Assembly (NCBI RefSeq): GCF_018449635.1 | Contig: NZ_JAAVUV010000005.1 | Coordinates: forward strand, 457,175 to 521,174 | Length of the DNA stretch: 64,000 nucleotides | Origin: Caballeronia sp. dw_276 | GTDB lineage: Bacteria > Pseudomonadota > Gammaproteobacteria > Burkholderiales > Burkholderiaceae | Direction: 5' to 3' | Shown here: positions 48,064-58,569 of the stretch, piece after piece | Numbering within the stretch: position 1 is the stretch's first letter | Layout: each line of letters starts with the position of its first letter | Program-made: the position numbers and the translations under genes | Notes under the pieces: generated by a model | Seen by the model: only the letters and a program-made list of their open reading frames with translations | Database searches by the model: none | What the model was told of the DNA's origin: nothing

Positions 48064-48111
48064 ACGCGCGCGATCAACACCCTTAACGATCACCTCAAGG
48101 AAAACGTCGTT

Positions 48112-48606
48112 TTGAATTTCGAACACCTCATCCAGATCAACGACCCGCTCAACCCGTTTGTGGAAGCCATGACGCGCGAACAGGTCTGGCAAGGGCTTGT
48201 GCTGCGCGTAGAACAGCCGCAACTGTTCGTGATCGGCCTGGATCGCTGCGCGATCCTGTCGCGCGACGGCGACGTGATCGAGCGCGAATTGCACTACGGC
48301 CAGGCGCGCGTGCGCGACCGCGTGACCTTGATCCCCGAAAGCAGCGTGCGCTACGACATTCTGCCAACCGCCGAACATGTGGGCGGGTCGCTGACCATGG
48401 CGATCGAACAGCCGGACGAGCTTCAGCTATTCCTGCGCTTCACCTACGCGACCACCCTGCCCGTCGCCGATGATCCGAACGCCAGCCCCGACGCACTGCA
48501 GACGCAGGAAATCGTGAAGTCAGCGTACAGGGAAGCGGATATCGACACCGTCAGGCTGATTCGCCAGTTCGCGCATGGCAACAAGTTACAGGGCCCGCTG
48601 CATTAA
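48112..48606 (+). CDS. AtaL-like/DUF1857 (SRPBCC) protein
   Basis: 164 residues. Start TTG 48112, with AAGG about ten bases upstream. The fold is a SRPBCC/START-like pocket: 'FEHLIQINDPLNPF', 'TREQVWQGLVLRVEQPQLF', 'ELHYGQARVRDRVTLIPES' and 'LQLFLRFTYATTL'. The AtaL-like name comes from the DUF1857 family, whose role is unclear. It follows the OsmC gene by 48 bp and may be cotranscribed. No catalytic residues can be named. Confidence 0.82.
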   Translation: MNFEHLIQINDPLNPFVEAMTREQVWQGLVLRVEQPQLFVIGLDRCAILSRDGDVIERELHYGQARVRDRVTLIPESSVRYDILPTAEHVGGSLTMAIEQPDELQLFLRFTYATTLPVADDPNASPDALQTQEIVKSAYREADIDTVRLIRQFAHGNKLQGPLH

Positions 48607-48679
48607 GATCCGGAACTGCGTTTCGACAGAAAGCCGTTGACTATCGAAATGTAAAATCGATGAAGACATCGTTGTTGCA

Positions 48680-48698
48680 AATAAGAATGGTTATCATT
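48680..48698 (+). promoter_or_regulatory. Fur box upstream of hemP
   Basis: The 19-mer AATAAGAATGGTTATCATT, with ends like GAATGG/ATCATT, resembles the Fur consensus. It sits 39-57 bp before the hemP ATG. HemP is Fur-controlled in other Burkholderia, where the protein acts with Fur in haem uptake. Confidence 0.7.
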
Positions 48699-48736
48699 AA
48701 GATTACTCCATCGACTCAACGAACGGACTTCTCGAC

Positions 48737-48994
48737 ATGACCGACATCCTGCGCTCCAACACGCTTCGGCTGCGCCGCCCGGTTGAGCGTTCCGCTGCGG
48801 CGACCATCGCGCGGCCGCGTACTGCAGTCGTGACTACGGCGCGTCCGGCTTCGGCTGTTTCCACGGAGAGCGCCGAACGCACACTGCGTAGCGACACGCT
48901 GCTGCAAGGTCAGAGTCACATCAGCATCATGCATAACGGTGAGACGTATCAGTTGCGCGCCACGCGCCTGGGCAAGCTGATTCTCACGAAGTAA
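48737..48994 (+). CDS. hemP: Haemin uptake protein HemP
   Basis: 85 residues. The conserved HemP block lies at the C-terminus: 'SDTLLQGQSHISIMHNGETYQLRATRLGKLILTK', read here as consecutive pieces. The first 50 residues are Ala/Arg/Thr-rich and not conserved. HemP is needed for haem utilisation in Burkholderia multivorans, where it acts as a regulator of a TonB-dependent receptor. No haem transporter is in the window; the linked TonB-ExbBD genes are 4 kb away. Confidence 0.88.
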   Translation: MTDILRSNTLRLRRPVERSAAATIARPRTAVVTTARPASAVSTESAERTLRSDTLLQGQSHISIMHNGETYQLRATRLGKLILTK

Positions 48995-49025
48995 TACGCA
49001 AACCGAATTTCAGTACCAGGTATTG

Positions 49026-49180
49026 TGGGGACCACCTCTTCGAGAGGTGTTTGGCAATAGCCAGCCATGACGGCTTGCACGCGAGAATTTAGACCCCTTC
49101 GTGCAAACACCAGCCAGTCGTCGATAGCCAGCGAAGCCGCTTTTTTTTGGTCCCCAGCGAGTGCTTGTATAAGCACCACC
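49026..49180. repeat. Cluster of nested inverted repeats, possible structured RNA or MITE
   Basis: TGGGGACCA (49026-49034) and TGGTCCCCA (49148-49156) form a 9-bp inverted repeat 131 bp across. Inside lie CACCTCT/AGAGGTG (49033-49049) with a TCG loop and TTGCACG/CGTGCAA (49075-49106), and GTGCTT/AAGCAC (49161-49176) lies just outside. No open frame fits. It could be a regulatory RNA, a decayed miniature element, or chance. Confidence 0.4.
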
Positions 49181-49188
49181 AACAAAGC

Positions 49189-49224
49189 AAAAAGCACGTT
49201 TTCTCGATGAAAACGTGCTTTTTT
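49189..49224. terminator. Bidirectional terminator between hemP and the HbpS-like gene
   Basis: AAAAAGCACGTTTTC and GAAAACGTGCTTTTT form a perfect 15-bp stem around TCGAT with T runs on both strands. It ends both the plus-strand hemP transcript and the minus-strand ftr transcript. Confidence 0.9.
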
Positions 49225-49246
49225 GTTATCTGAACGAGGCTGCAGA

Positions 49247-49660
49247 TCAGACGTTTTCGATACCCAGCGACGCGATACCCGCCTTCGCCACGGCCGCATC
49301 CTGATCCGACTTCACGCCGGAAACGCCGACTGCCCCGACGATGTCCGCGCCCACCATGATCGGCACGCCGCCTTCGAGCATTGCGGTCATTGGCGCGCTC
49401 AGGAATGCAACGCGGCCCTGCTTGATCATGTCTTCGTAGAGCTTCGTTTCACGGCGTCCGACTGCCGCCGTGCGCGCCTTGCCGGTTGCCATCTCAGCCG
49501 TGCTCGCGCCGGCACCATCAAGCCGATGTAGATGCAGCAAATGCCCGCCATCATCGACAATGGCAATTGTCACATTCCATTTGTTCGCGAGCGCATGCGC
49601 CTCGGCGGCGGCTGCGATGATCTTTACGTCTTCGTCGGTCAATGCGGGTTTTGTTCTCAT
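49247..49660 (-). CDS. GlcG/HbpS-family (DUF336) protein
   Basis: 137 residues from ATG 49660, preceded by GGAGGTGACC. The HbpS fold is seen as 'TDEDVKIIAAAAEAHALANKW', 'VTIAIVDDGGHLLHLHRLDGA' and 'GADIVGAVGVSGVKSDQDAAVAKAG'. HbpS of Streptomyces binds haem; GlcG has an unknown role in the glycolate locus. Here it is the last gene behind the ferrous iron importer, 37 bp past ftrD, so an iron or haem role is plausible but unproven. Confidence 0.88.
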   Translation of the reverse strand: MRTKPALTDEDVKIIAAAAEAHALANKWNVTIAIVDDGGHLLHLHRLDGAGASTAEMATGKARTAAVGRRETKLYEDMIKQGRVAFLSAPMTAMLEGGVPIMVGADIVGAVGVSGVKSDQDAAVAKAGIASLGIENV

Positions 49661-49697
49661 GGTCACCTCCAGGTTGGATTTGCGAATACCCACAAGG

Positions 49698-51107
49698 TTA
49701 CCGCGAGAAGCCCCAGAACATCAGGTACCAGGCGCTATCGACAACAGCCAATGCAACAATAAACCACAGCATCGCGGCCACGCCACGCGACATCACGCGA
49801 CCGGGCACGTACCGTCCAATGACTCGCCACGCCAGCCACGCACTCCAGAGGTTCGCGACACCGAGCAAACCCAGGCGCATGTCAGTGACCCACCAGAGCG
49901 GCACGTGCTCGGCGCGCAACAGCGAAACCGTAGTCGCCGACAAACCCAGAAACACGCCCACGCCCGCTACAGGAATCAGCGCCTGGGTCAGATGATGCAA
50001 TCTCTTGAACTCGAAGCGGCCAAGGGTCCGCGTACCAGCTGCAAGCAAGCCGAGCAGCACGGTGCCATAAACCAGTCCGGTCACGACGATATAACCAATC
50101 ACCATGCTGCCGTCGAGCCACGAAAAAACGTCGTTCTGCTCGGGGTAATGCGTGAAGAGGAACCATGGCGCGTTGGTATCGAGCGGCCAGAGAATGTTGT
50201 GATCGATCAGCCAGCTCGCGAAGATCTGCTTCAGCTGGACAAACCACGGACTCACGGTCCAGTGGAATGCGCCGATCGCGATCCCCAGCAAACCATATAA
50301 AACCAGTGCCGTGTCCCACGGGTTGGCTTGTTTATCGCCGAGCTTGACGATCTCGGACGAAGGTGAGCGCCACGTCAGCGAAATCGCATCGCGATGCCCG
50401 CTGCAACGTCCGCACATATGACAGTCCGATGCGCCCTTCATGGCCCGCAGCGGCACGAGCGGCGCACAGTTGACCGGAATCACCCTGTGCCCATGCTCGC
50501 CTTCTTTATACGACTTGCGCCATGCGTCCTCGTTGACCTTGTAATGGAACGGCGCGAGCCGCGCCAGCAACGAGAACACGCCGTTCACCGGACACAGGTA
50601 TTTGCACCAGACGCGCTTCTCGCGCCCGTACAACACGCCGATGATCATTGCGCCGACCGTCGATCCGCCCAGCACCAGCAGGACGGCTTTCGGATATTGA
50701 TAAACGCTGACCATCTGGCCGTAGATGGTCGTAATGCCAAACGCCACGAACGGCCAGCCGCCCCAGCGCAACCAGCGCGGGATCGCCCAGCCGCGCCCGA
50801 ACTTGCTTGCAAACTCAGTCAGCGCGCCTTCGGGACACAACACGCCGCACCAGACGCGGCCGAGCATCACCATGGACAACAAGACGAACGGCCACCAGAT
50901 GCCCCAGAACACAAACTGGGCGGCAACCGTCAGGTTGTTCCAGATATGCGCCGTGTTGTCGGGCAATGGCATCACTGCAGGAACCAGAATCAGGAAGGCA
51001 TAGAACAGCACCACAACCCACTGGATTCCGCGGATTATGCTGCCGTGCTGTTGCATCCATTGCCCGGCTTGTTGCAGCCGGCCGGGCCGATTCAATACAT
51101 CGCTCAT
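49698..51107 (-). CDS. ftrD: Polyferredoxin membrane protein FtrD-like (iron uptake)
   Basis: 469 residues with about eight membrane helices and two cysteine-rich clusters: 'WCGVLCPEGALTEF' and 'WCKYLCPVNGVFS' (NapH/RdxA-type), then 'DCHMCGRCSGH' with C-x2-C-x2-C. It matches FtrD of Bordetella and Brucella ftrABCD, thought to oxidise or reduce iron during Fe2+ uptake. The first ATG is at 51107, overlapping ftrC by 4 bases (51104-51107). It is annotated as a 4Fe-4S binding protein rather than nitrate reductase NapH because of its partners. Confidence 0.87.
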   Translation of the reverse strand: MSDVLNRPGRLQQAGQWMQQHGSIIRGIQWVVVLFYAFLILVPAVMPLPDNTAHIWNNLTVAAQFVFWGIWWPFVLLSMVMLGRVWCGVLCPEGALTEFASKFGRGWAIPRWLRWGGWPFVAFGITTIYGQMVSVYQYPKAVLLVLGGSTVGAMIIGVLYGREKRVWCKYLCPVNGVFSLLARLAPFHYKVNEDAWRKSYKEGEHGHRVIPVNCAPLVPLRAMKGASDCHMCGRCSGHRDAISLTWRSPSSEIVKLGDKQANPWDTALVLYGLLGIAIGAFHWTVSPWFVQLKQIFASWLIDHNILWPLDTNAPWFLFTHYPEQNDVFSWLDGSMVIGYIVVTGLVYGTVLLGLLAAGTRTLGRFEFKRLHHLTQALIPVAGVGVFLGLSATTVSLLRAEHVPLWWVTDMRLGLLGVANLWSAWLAWRVIGRYVPGRVMSRGVAAMLWFIVALAVVDSAWYLMFWGFSR

Positions 51108-51949
51108 GCTGGACGTCTCACCGATTTTTGCGCCATGCGGTTCTTCGAGCGGCGCAGCAGAAGGAAGATGACGGCCCAGTACACGGCGTACGCAATCAGG
51201 TTCATGCCGGCCGGATGCGCGCGGTATCCCGTAAGCGTCGCGACGAGGGAGCCGAACGTGCTGGAGTCATCGAGAAGCCACGACGAATTCCAGACCTGAT
51301 TCACGACGACAGGCAGGATTTCCTTGTCGATCAGCTTGTCCACGCCGGTCTCGAACAAGCCGGCTGCAAGGAACAGCAACATGATCTCGGTGACGCGGAA
51401 AAACAGGCGCCACGAGAAAATCTTGCCGCCGAGTTGCAGCAGGTAGAACGTGAGAAACGCAAGTCCAAGGCCGATCACGACAGCGAGATACTGCGCTGAA
51501 TCGACGTGTCCCGACTGGCCGAAACCCAGGCCGTAAAGGAAAATCACCGTCTCGCTGCCTTCACGTGCAATGGCGAGCGCGACGAGCAGCGTCACGCCCC
51601 ACCAGTTTGCGTCCTGCTTGCTCTTTTGCAGCGATGCTTCCATGTCGCGCTTCATCGACCGCCCGTGGTGCTTCATCCACAGCACCATTTGCACGATCAG
51701 CACACATGCCACGAGCACCATACCGGTCTGGAAATAATCCTGCGCATCGCCGGACAGTACTTCGGTGAAGCCCACGAGCGCCGCACCCAGCGCCACGGCG
51801 GCCAGCAAGCCGATCGCCACGCCGGCCCACAAATACGGGATGCCGCGACGCGCATCGGCGTCGCCATTTTTCAGCCATGCGTACAGGATGCCGACGACCA
51901 GCAGCGCCTCGACACTTTCCCGCCACACGATGAAAAGAACCTGACCCAT
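51104..51949 (-). CDS. ftrC: FTR1-family iron permease FtrC-like
   Basis: 281 residues with seven membrane helices. Two REXXE iron-binding motifs are visible, 'WRESVEALL' near residue 10 and 'AREGSETVIF' near 135. It carries iron across the inner membrane with oxidation coupled by its partner proteins. Between the helices is a short 'MKHHGRSMKRDMEAS' cytoplasmic loop. It belongs to the ftr operon: P19, cupredoxin, permease and ferredoxin, all minus strand with short gaps. Confidence 0.93.
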   Translation of the reverse strand: MGQVLFIVWRESVEALLVVGILYAWLKNGDADARRGIPYLWAGVAIGLLAAVALGAALVGFTEVLSGDAQDYFQTGMVLVACVLIVQMVLWMKHHGRSMKRDMEASLQKSKQDANWWGVTLLVALAIAREGSETVIFLYGLGFGQSGHVDSAQYLAVVIGLGLAFLTFYLLQLGGKIFSWRLFFRVTEIMLLFLAAGLFETGVDKLIDKEILPVVVNQVWNSSWLLDDSSTFGSLVATLTGYRAHPAGMNLIAYAVYWAVIFLLLRRSKNRMAQKSVRRPA

Positions 51950-51984
51950 TACCTTCTCTCCCGCTTAACTAGCCGATACAACCA

Positions 51985-52332
51985 CTACTTCGCAACAATG
52001 ACGCCTTGCGCCGACTGGTGGAAATCGTCGAAGAACTTGTATTCGCCCTTGTCCAGCGGCGCAATCACCACGAAAGAATCGGCGCCCGGGGCGAGCACTT
52101 TTTCCTTGCGCAACTGAATACTCTCGAACTCGGCCGCGCCCTTGCCCACGTTGTGCACTTCGATCTTGAAGCGCACGCCCGCCGGCACTTCGATACGCGC
52201 GGGATTCAGCTTGCCGTCATTCAGTTCGAGCTTGAATGTCGGGAGGTCGGCAGCTTGCGCCGATGCAGCGCTGGCAAACCAACCTGCAGTGATCGCCAGC
52301 GACGCCGCGATCAATCTGTATTTACGTTCCAT
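51985..52332 (-). CDS. ftrB: Cupredoxin-like periplasmic protein FtrB-like
   Basis: 115 residues from ATG 52332. A signal peptide ends near 'AASAQAADL', followed by a cupredoxin fold: 'FKLELNDGKLNPARIEVPAG' and 'FKIEVHNVGKGAAEFESIQL'. Clear type-1 copper ligand set is not visible except 'GEYKFFDDFHQSAQ' with a His near the C-terminus, as in EfeO-like cupredoxins. The predicted role is iron oxidation for FtrC. It is 35 bp past the FtrC start and 75 bp from ftrA. Confidence 0.88.
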   Translation of the reverse strand: MERKYRLIAASLAITAGWFASAASAQAADLPTFKLELNDGKLNPARIEVPAGVRFKIEVHNVGKGAAEFESIQLRKEKVLAPGADSFVVIAPLDKGEYKFFDDFHQSAQGVIVAK

Positions 52333-52407
52333 GCATCCTTCCTGGCTGCGGTGTCCGGCAAACTGCACAAGTCTGGCCGGACGCCTGAGTCCAACTAAGC
52401 GACCGCT

Positions 52408-52956
52408 TTAGTAACCACCCTTCTTGCCGATGCCGGCGAACGGGAAGTCATACTCGATCGTGTACGGCTTGAACCACGGACCCACGCCCGTTTCCTTGTC
52501 GACGTGGCGGCCGAACGCCATGTGGCCGGTTTGCATCGGCGGCGCGATGTTGAGTTTCAGATGATATTTGCCCGGGCCGAAAAGCTTCACGTTGTCGCCG
52601 TAATGAGGACCGTCGCTCGCAACCATGGCCATCAGGTCGCCCTTGATGCTTTGTGTCGTGCCGACCTTGGTCAACTCATACGTGACCTGGAGATAAGGCA
52701 TCCAGTCGCCTTCCGCAAAGCCCGTCGGATTGTTCTTGACGGCGTGGATGTCGGCTTCGAGGTGAATATCCGAATCCGATGCCTTGCGCATCATGCCTTC
52801 TGGTTCCATCGTGATCGGCTGCAAATAAACGGCGCCGACTTCGATGCCGTTCTGGATGTTCTGCTTGCCGATCGGATATTCCGCAGCCGATGCCGAGACC
52901 ATTGCCGCAAGAGCGACCGCAGCCACCGAGCCGCGTACCAAAGTTGCAACCTTCAT
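52408..52956 (-). CDS. ftrA: Periplasmic iron-binding protein P19/FtrA
   Basis: 182 residues from ATG 52956. The signal peptide ends at 'ASAAEYPIG'. It is the P19/Tp34 family: 'VGAVYLQPITMEPEGMM', 'DIHLEADIHAV', 'GPHYGDNVKLFGPGKYHLKL' and 'GHMAFGRHVDKETGVG' carry the Met, Glu and His metal ligands. It binds copper and iron in the periplasm and passes iron to the permease. It is the first gene of the ftr operon, controlled by Fur-like sites 80-130 bp upstream. Confidence 0.93.
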   Translation of the reverse strand: MKVATLVRGSVAAVALAAMVSASAAEYPIGKQNIQNGIEVGAVYLQPITMEPEGMMRKASDSDIHLEADIHAVKNNPTGFAEGDWMPYLQVTYELTKVGTTQSIKGDLMAMVASDGPHYGDNVKLFGPGKYHLKLNIAPPMQTGHMAFGRHVDKETGVGPWFKPYTIEYDFPFAGIGKKGGY

Positions 52957-53038
52957 CCGTAACTCCTTCTTGTTATTGATCAATGCGTTGATTCGACACC
53001 GTTGTTTCGCCAACACCCAACGTTGGCCCTAAAAATCC

Positions 53039-53087
53039 AGAATGAGAATGCGATCCGAAAGTTAATACGAACCATTCTCAATGATTA
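53039..53087. promoter_or_regulatory. Two Fur-box-like sequences upstream of ftrA
   Basis: AATGAGAATG (53041-53050) and ACCATTCTCAATGATT (53071-53086) are near-inverted copies of the same element, each close to the core TGAGAATNATTCTCA of Fur boxes. They lie 85-131 bp before the ftrA start. Iron repression of the ftr operon is expected. Confidence 0.65.
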
Positions 53088-53195
53088 GGAAGTTTAGCAC
53101 CGATCCAAAGGACGAACAATTCGACGCAGCGAACAAAGCCTTGTACGGACAAGGGTTTTGGCCCGTCCTATGACCGGCTCCCGCACATAAAAACA

Positions 53196-53213
53196 GCGGG
53201 CTCCAAAGCCCGC
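53196..53213 (-). terminator. Intrinsic terminator behind uvrB
   Basis: GCGGGCT and AGCCCGC pair over 7 bp around CCAA; on the minus strand it is followed by TGTTTTTATG. It is 29 bp past the uvrB stop. Confidence 0.8.
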
Positions 53214-53241
53214 CGTCCTGGTCGTCGCCGCTACGAAGGGC

Positions 53242-55323
<2,082 letters not shown>

Positions 55324-55779
55324 GAGGAAGCGGTGCCTTTGGCCGAGAGCAAACATCCATTCTAGCGGTTCACGATGGAGCAAGCTTGACGGCCGATCAG
55401 GGTTTGTCGGATCGATCCGGGCGACGCGCGCCGGTTTCCTCGCATTCGCCCAATATTTTGCAGTTGAGGCGTCCGCGTCAAAACGCAAGTGTTTGTTTTG
55501 ATGGATGAAAGCATCCGCTTGTGAAATCGGTAACTCGCGCTGCTGCGGCTTCGTTTCTTGAGAAAACCGCAAAATCCGTCATGTAAAAACGCAAATTCTC
55601 CCAGTTCTTCAGCTTCGCCGGGCCGAAAAGCGCCGCTCAATTCGTTACAATGCCGAACTGGGGTTTTCATCGATGGGAAGGAGTTTTTTGTTGGCTCCTA
55701 ACGGCGCGGTCGAAGCACAGCTTGCCGCGAATTCCATCCCGAACGCCCGTGCATGCCTTTCCACTACCGTCGATAAATC
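55324..55779. other. Divergent intergenic region, 456 bp
   Basis: Between uvrB (minus) and the aminotransferase (plus). For uvrB, minus-strand TAGAAT at the region's edge could be a -10; for the aminotransferase, TACAAT at 55646-55651 is a good -10, without a good -35, and leaves a leader of about 120 nt. No SOS box (CTGT-N8-ACAG) is found. Confidence 0.45.
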
Positions 55780-56979
55780 ATGTCCCTTTTCTCAGCCGTC
55801 GAGCTTGCCCCCCGTGATCCGATCCTGGGTCTGAACGAAGCCTTCAATGCCGATCCGCGCAGCACCAAGGTGAATCTCGGCGTCGGCGTGTATTTCAACG
55901 AAGAAGGCAAGATTCCGCTTCTGCGCGCCGTCCGCGAGGCCGAAAAAGCACGCGTCGAACTGGCCGCACCGCGCGGTTACCTCCCCATGGAAGGCATCGC
56001 CGCGTATGACGCCGCCGTGCAAAAACTGCTGCTCGGCAACGACTCCTCGCTGATCGCCGATGGCCGCGTGATCACGGCTCAGGCGCTCGGCGGAACGGGT
56101 GCGCTGAAGCTCGGCGCTGACTTCCTGAAGCGCCTGAATCCGGCGGGCAAGGTCGCTATCAGCGACCCGAGCTGGGAAAACCATCGCGCGCTGTTCGAAT
56201 ATGCCGGTTTCGAAGTCCTGAACTACCCGTACTACGATGCTGGCACGCACGGCGTGAAGTTCGATGCCATGCTCGAAGCGTTCAACAGCTACCCGGCTGG
56301 TACGGTTGTCGTGCTGCACGCGTGCTGCCACAACCCGACCGGCGTCGACCTGACCCCGGCGCAGTGGGAACAAGTCGTGGCGACGGTCAAGGCGCGCTCG
56401 CTCGTGCCGTTCCTCGATATCGCGTATCAAGGCTTCGGCGAAAACATCGACGCCGACGCGGCCGCTGTGCGCCTGTTTGCCAAGGCCGACATCAACATCT
56501 TCGTGTCGTCTTCGTTTTCAAAGTCGTTCTCGCTCTACGGCGAGCGCGTCGGCGCGCTGTCGATCATCACGAGCGGCAAGGAAGAAGCTGGCCGCGTGCT
56601 GTCGCAACTCAAGCGCGTGATCCGTACCAACTATTCGAACCCGCCCACGCATGGTGGTTCGGTAGTCGCAGCCGTGCTGGCATCGCCGGAACTGCGCGCG
56701 ACTTGGGAACAGGAACTCGGCGAAATGCGCGACCGCATCCGCGCCATGCGCAATGGCCTGGTCGAGCAAATAAAGGCAGCAGGCGTCGAACGCGACTTCA
56801 GCTTCGTCAACAAGCAGCGCGGCATGTTCTCGTACTCGGGCCTGACCGCGCCGCAAGTTGACCGCTTGCGTGAAGAGTTCGGCATCTACGCCGTCGGCAC
56901 GGGCCGGATCTGCGTTGCCGCGCTCAATACGCGCAACCTCGAAGTTGTAGCGAATGCCATTGCGACCGTACTGAAGTAA
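55780..56979 (+). CDS. tyrB: Aspartate/aromatic-amino-acid transaminase
   Basis: 399 residues, class I aminotransferase of subgroup Ialpha. PLP lysine is in 'SSSFSKSFSLYGERVGALS'; others are 'NLGVGVYFNEEGKIPLL', 'SDPSWENHRALFEYAG', 'HACCHNPTGVDLT' and the substrate Arg in 'GTGRICVAALN'. It transfers the amino group between 2-oxoglutarate and aspartate or aromatic amino acids. TyrB and AspC cannot be told apart from sequence; the tyrB symbol follows the usual Burkholderia naming. A terminator follows. Confidence 0.9.
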   Translation: MSLFSAVELAPRDPILGLNEAFNADPRSTKVNLGVGVYFNEEGKIPLLRAVREAEKARVELAAPRGYLPMEGIAAYDAAVQKLLLGNDSSLIADGRVITAQALGGTGALKLGADFLKRLNPAGKVAISDPSWENHRALFEYAGFEVLNYPYYDAGTHGVKFDAMLEAFNSYPAGTVVVLHACCHNPTGVDLTPAQWEQVVATVKARSLVPFLDIAYQGFGENIDADAAAVRLFAKADINIFVSSSFSKSFSLYGERVGALSIITSGKEEAGRVLSQLKRVIRTNYSNPPTHGGSVVAAVLASPELRATWEQELGEMRDRIRAMRNGLVEQIKAAGVERDFSFVNKQRGMFSYSGLTAPQVDRLREEFGIYAVGTGRICVAALNTRNLEVVANAIATVLK

Positions 56980-57001
56980 GTTTGTTTTTGCGGTTCCCGG
57001 A

Positions 57002-57031
57002 AACAGCGCTCCTTGAGGGCGCTGTTTTTTT
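57002..57031 (+). terminator. Intrinsic terminator behind the aminotransferase
   Basis: AACAGCGC (57002-57009) and GCGCTGTT (57019-57026) form an 8-bp stem followed by T5. It is 22 bp past the aminotransferase stop and also faces the end of the patatin gene. Confidence 0.85.
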
Positions 57032-57048
57032 GGGGCCCACCGGTTGTG

Positions 57049-58320
57049 TCAGCGCCCGTCGCGATGAATATCGTGCGTGACAAAACCGGAATCGTTCTTA
57101 GGCATATCCAGCCAATCGTGATGATCGAGTGTGCCGCGAATGTCGGTTAATCCGCTTTCCCAATGCTCCCGCATGGTTGACAACCCGAATTGATAGTCCT
57201 TGTAATGCCCTTCGAATTCCTTGTGCCGGTAGATGAGGTGGATCACGTTGTAGCGCTTCGAGCACGCCAGCTCCTCGGCCGCCTTGCACCATGGGTCGCT
57301 GTTACGAACGTCTACCGGCACTTTCTCCAGCACTTCCCTCAAGACGTTCCGGAATCGTTGTGAACGCTGCATGGTGTCCGTAACCAGTCTTGTACGGCTC
57401 GAAAACTGGACGTCCTTCACTCGCCCCATCACATCCACAATGCTGTCCGGTACCGGACCTTTCGCGCTCCATAAGTCGACCTGGAACGCGAGCGTGTCAC
57501 GACGCGGCGTTGCTTGGGCAATCTCGTATAACGGCGTATTCGACATGAGTCCGCCATCCCAGAAGTATTCGCCGTCGATCTCGACCGCGGCGAAGCCCGG
57601 CGGTAAAGCGCCCGACGCCATGAAATGCTCTGCACGCAGCTTCATGCGCGTGTTGTCAAAATACGCGAAGTTTCCCGTTGCCACGTTCACCGCTCCCACC
57701 GACACTCGCGTTTCCCGCGAATTGATCCGGTCGAAATCGCAAAGGCCTTCGAGCGTCGCCTTCAATGGCCGCGTGTCGTAGTAACTGGCGGTGCCGGGAT
57801 CGCCCGCGGCCAACGGAGACGGCGGCGGAAATCGCGGGATGAAAAATCCCTTCTGCCCCTCCACCAGCGCGCTCGCCGCCTGCATGGCAGTGAAGGCTTT
57901 GCGGATTTCATCGGTCGAATTGAAAAATGCGTGCTCGACGAACGCCGGTAGTGGCGGCATGAAAGCCGGCTGGCAGATTGTTTCCCAAAACTCGAGCAAC
58001 CGTGGCACGCGGTCCTGCGGCGCATTACCCGCGATGATCGCCGTATTCAGCGCGCCAATCGAGATCCCCGCGATCCAGTTCGGATGAATACCCGCTTCGT
58101 TCAAGCCTTGATAAACGCCGCCTTGATAAGCGCCGAGCGCCCCGCCTCCTTGCAACATCAACGCAATCGTTTCGTATGGCGGCAACTTGATCGCTCCGCT
58201 TGATGCCGTGGCTTCAGGCAAGTCCCCGACACCGAGCAATGTCATCTTGCGAGGCTCGCTCGTTACCTTCGCGCGTTTCGACTTCGCACGCCCGCCAACA
58301 CTTTCCGTCCGGTCTGCCAT
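57049..58320 (-). CDS. Patatin-like phospholipase with DUF3734 tail
   Basis: 423 residues from ATG 58320. The patatin domain (about 45-290) has the oxyanion loop 'MLQGGGALGAYQGGVYQGL', nucleophile Ser in 'IAGISIGALNTAII' (GXSXG) and the catalytic Asp in 'YFWDGGLMSNTPLYE'. The C-terminal 130 residues ('QFSSRTRLVTDTMQRSQRF' on) form DUF3734. The first 40 residues are basic and lack a signal peptide. It probably acts on lipids in the cytoplasm; some relatives influence polyhydroxyalkanoate metabolism. The upstream in-frame start would add 32 residues. Confidence 0.9.
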   Translation of the reverse strand: MADRTESVGGRAKSKRAKVTSEPRKMTLLGVGDLPEATASSGAIKLPPYETIALMLQGGGALGAYQGGVYQGLNEAGIHPNWIAGISIGALNTAIIAGNAPQDRVPRLLEFWETICQPAFMPPLPAFVEHAFFNSTDEIRKAFTAMQAASALVEGQKGFFIPRFPPPSPLAAGDPGTASYYDTRPLKATLEGLCDFDRINSRETRVSVGAVNVATGNFAYFDNTRMKLRAEHFMASGALPPGFAAVEIDGEYFWDGGLMSNTPLYEIAQATPRRDTLAFQVDLWSAKGPVPDSIVDVMGRVKDVQFSSRTRLVTDTMQRSQRFRNVLREVLEKVPVDVRNSDPWCKAAEELACSKRYNVIHLIYRHKEFEGHYKDYQFGLSTMREHWESGLTDIRGTLDHHDWLDMPKNDSGFVTHDIHRDGR

Positions 58321-58569
58321 TGAAACTCCTTTGACGCGTAACACGCCGAAGCGCTGATGCCCGATCACTCGAGAGCAATGAGACCACGCAAAGCCGCGTC
58401 GATCAACCTTCTCCACACCTCATATCCCATTCGGCCAGCTTTTCGACGCCGCTGCGCCGCCGTACGCTTTGAACCGGGAAGATGCCCGTTGCCGCGTTAA
58501 TCTCAAAAACCGATTAAGCTTTGAGACGCAACTTGCTGTATTAAAAACCCGAAACTGGAGATATCGCAT

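Noticed and set aside
55324..55572. LexA (SOS) box upstream of uvrB
   Set aside because: No CTGT-N8-ACAG-like site was found in the upstream region, so SOS control is not claimed.
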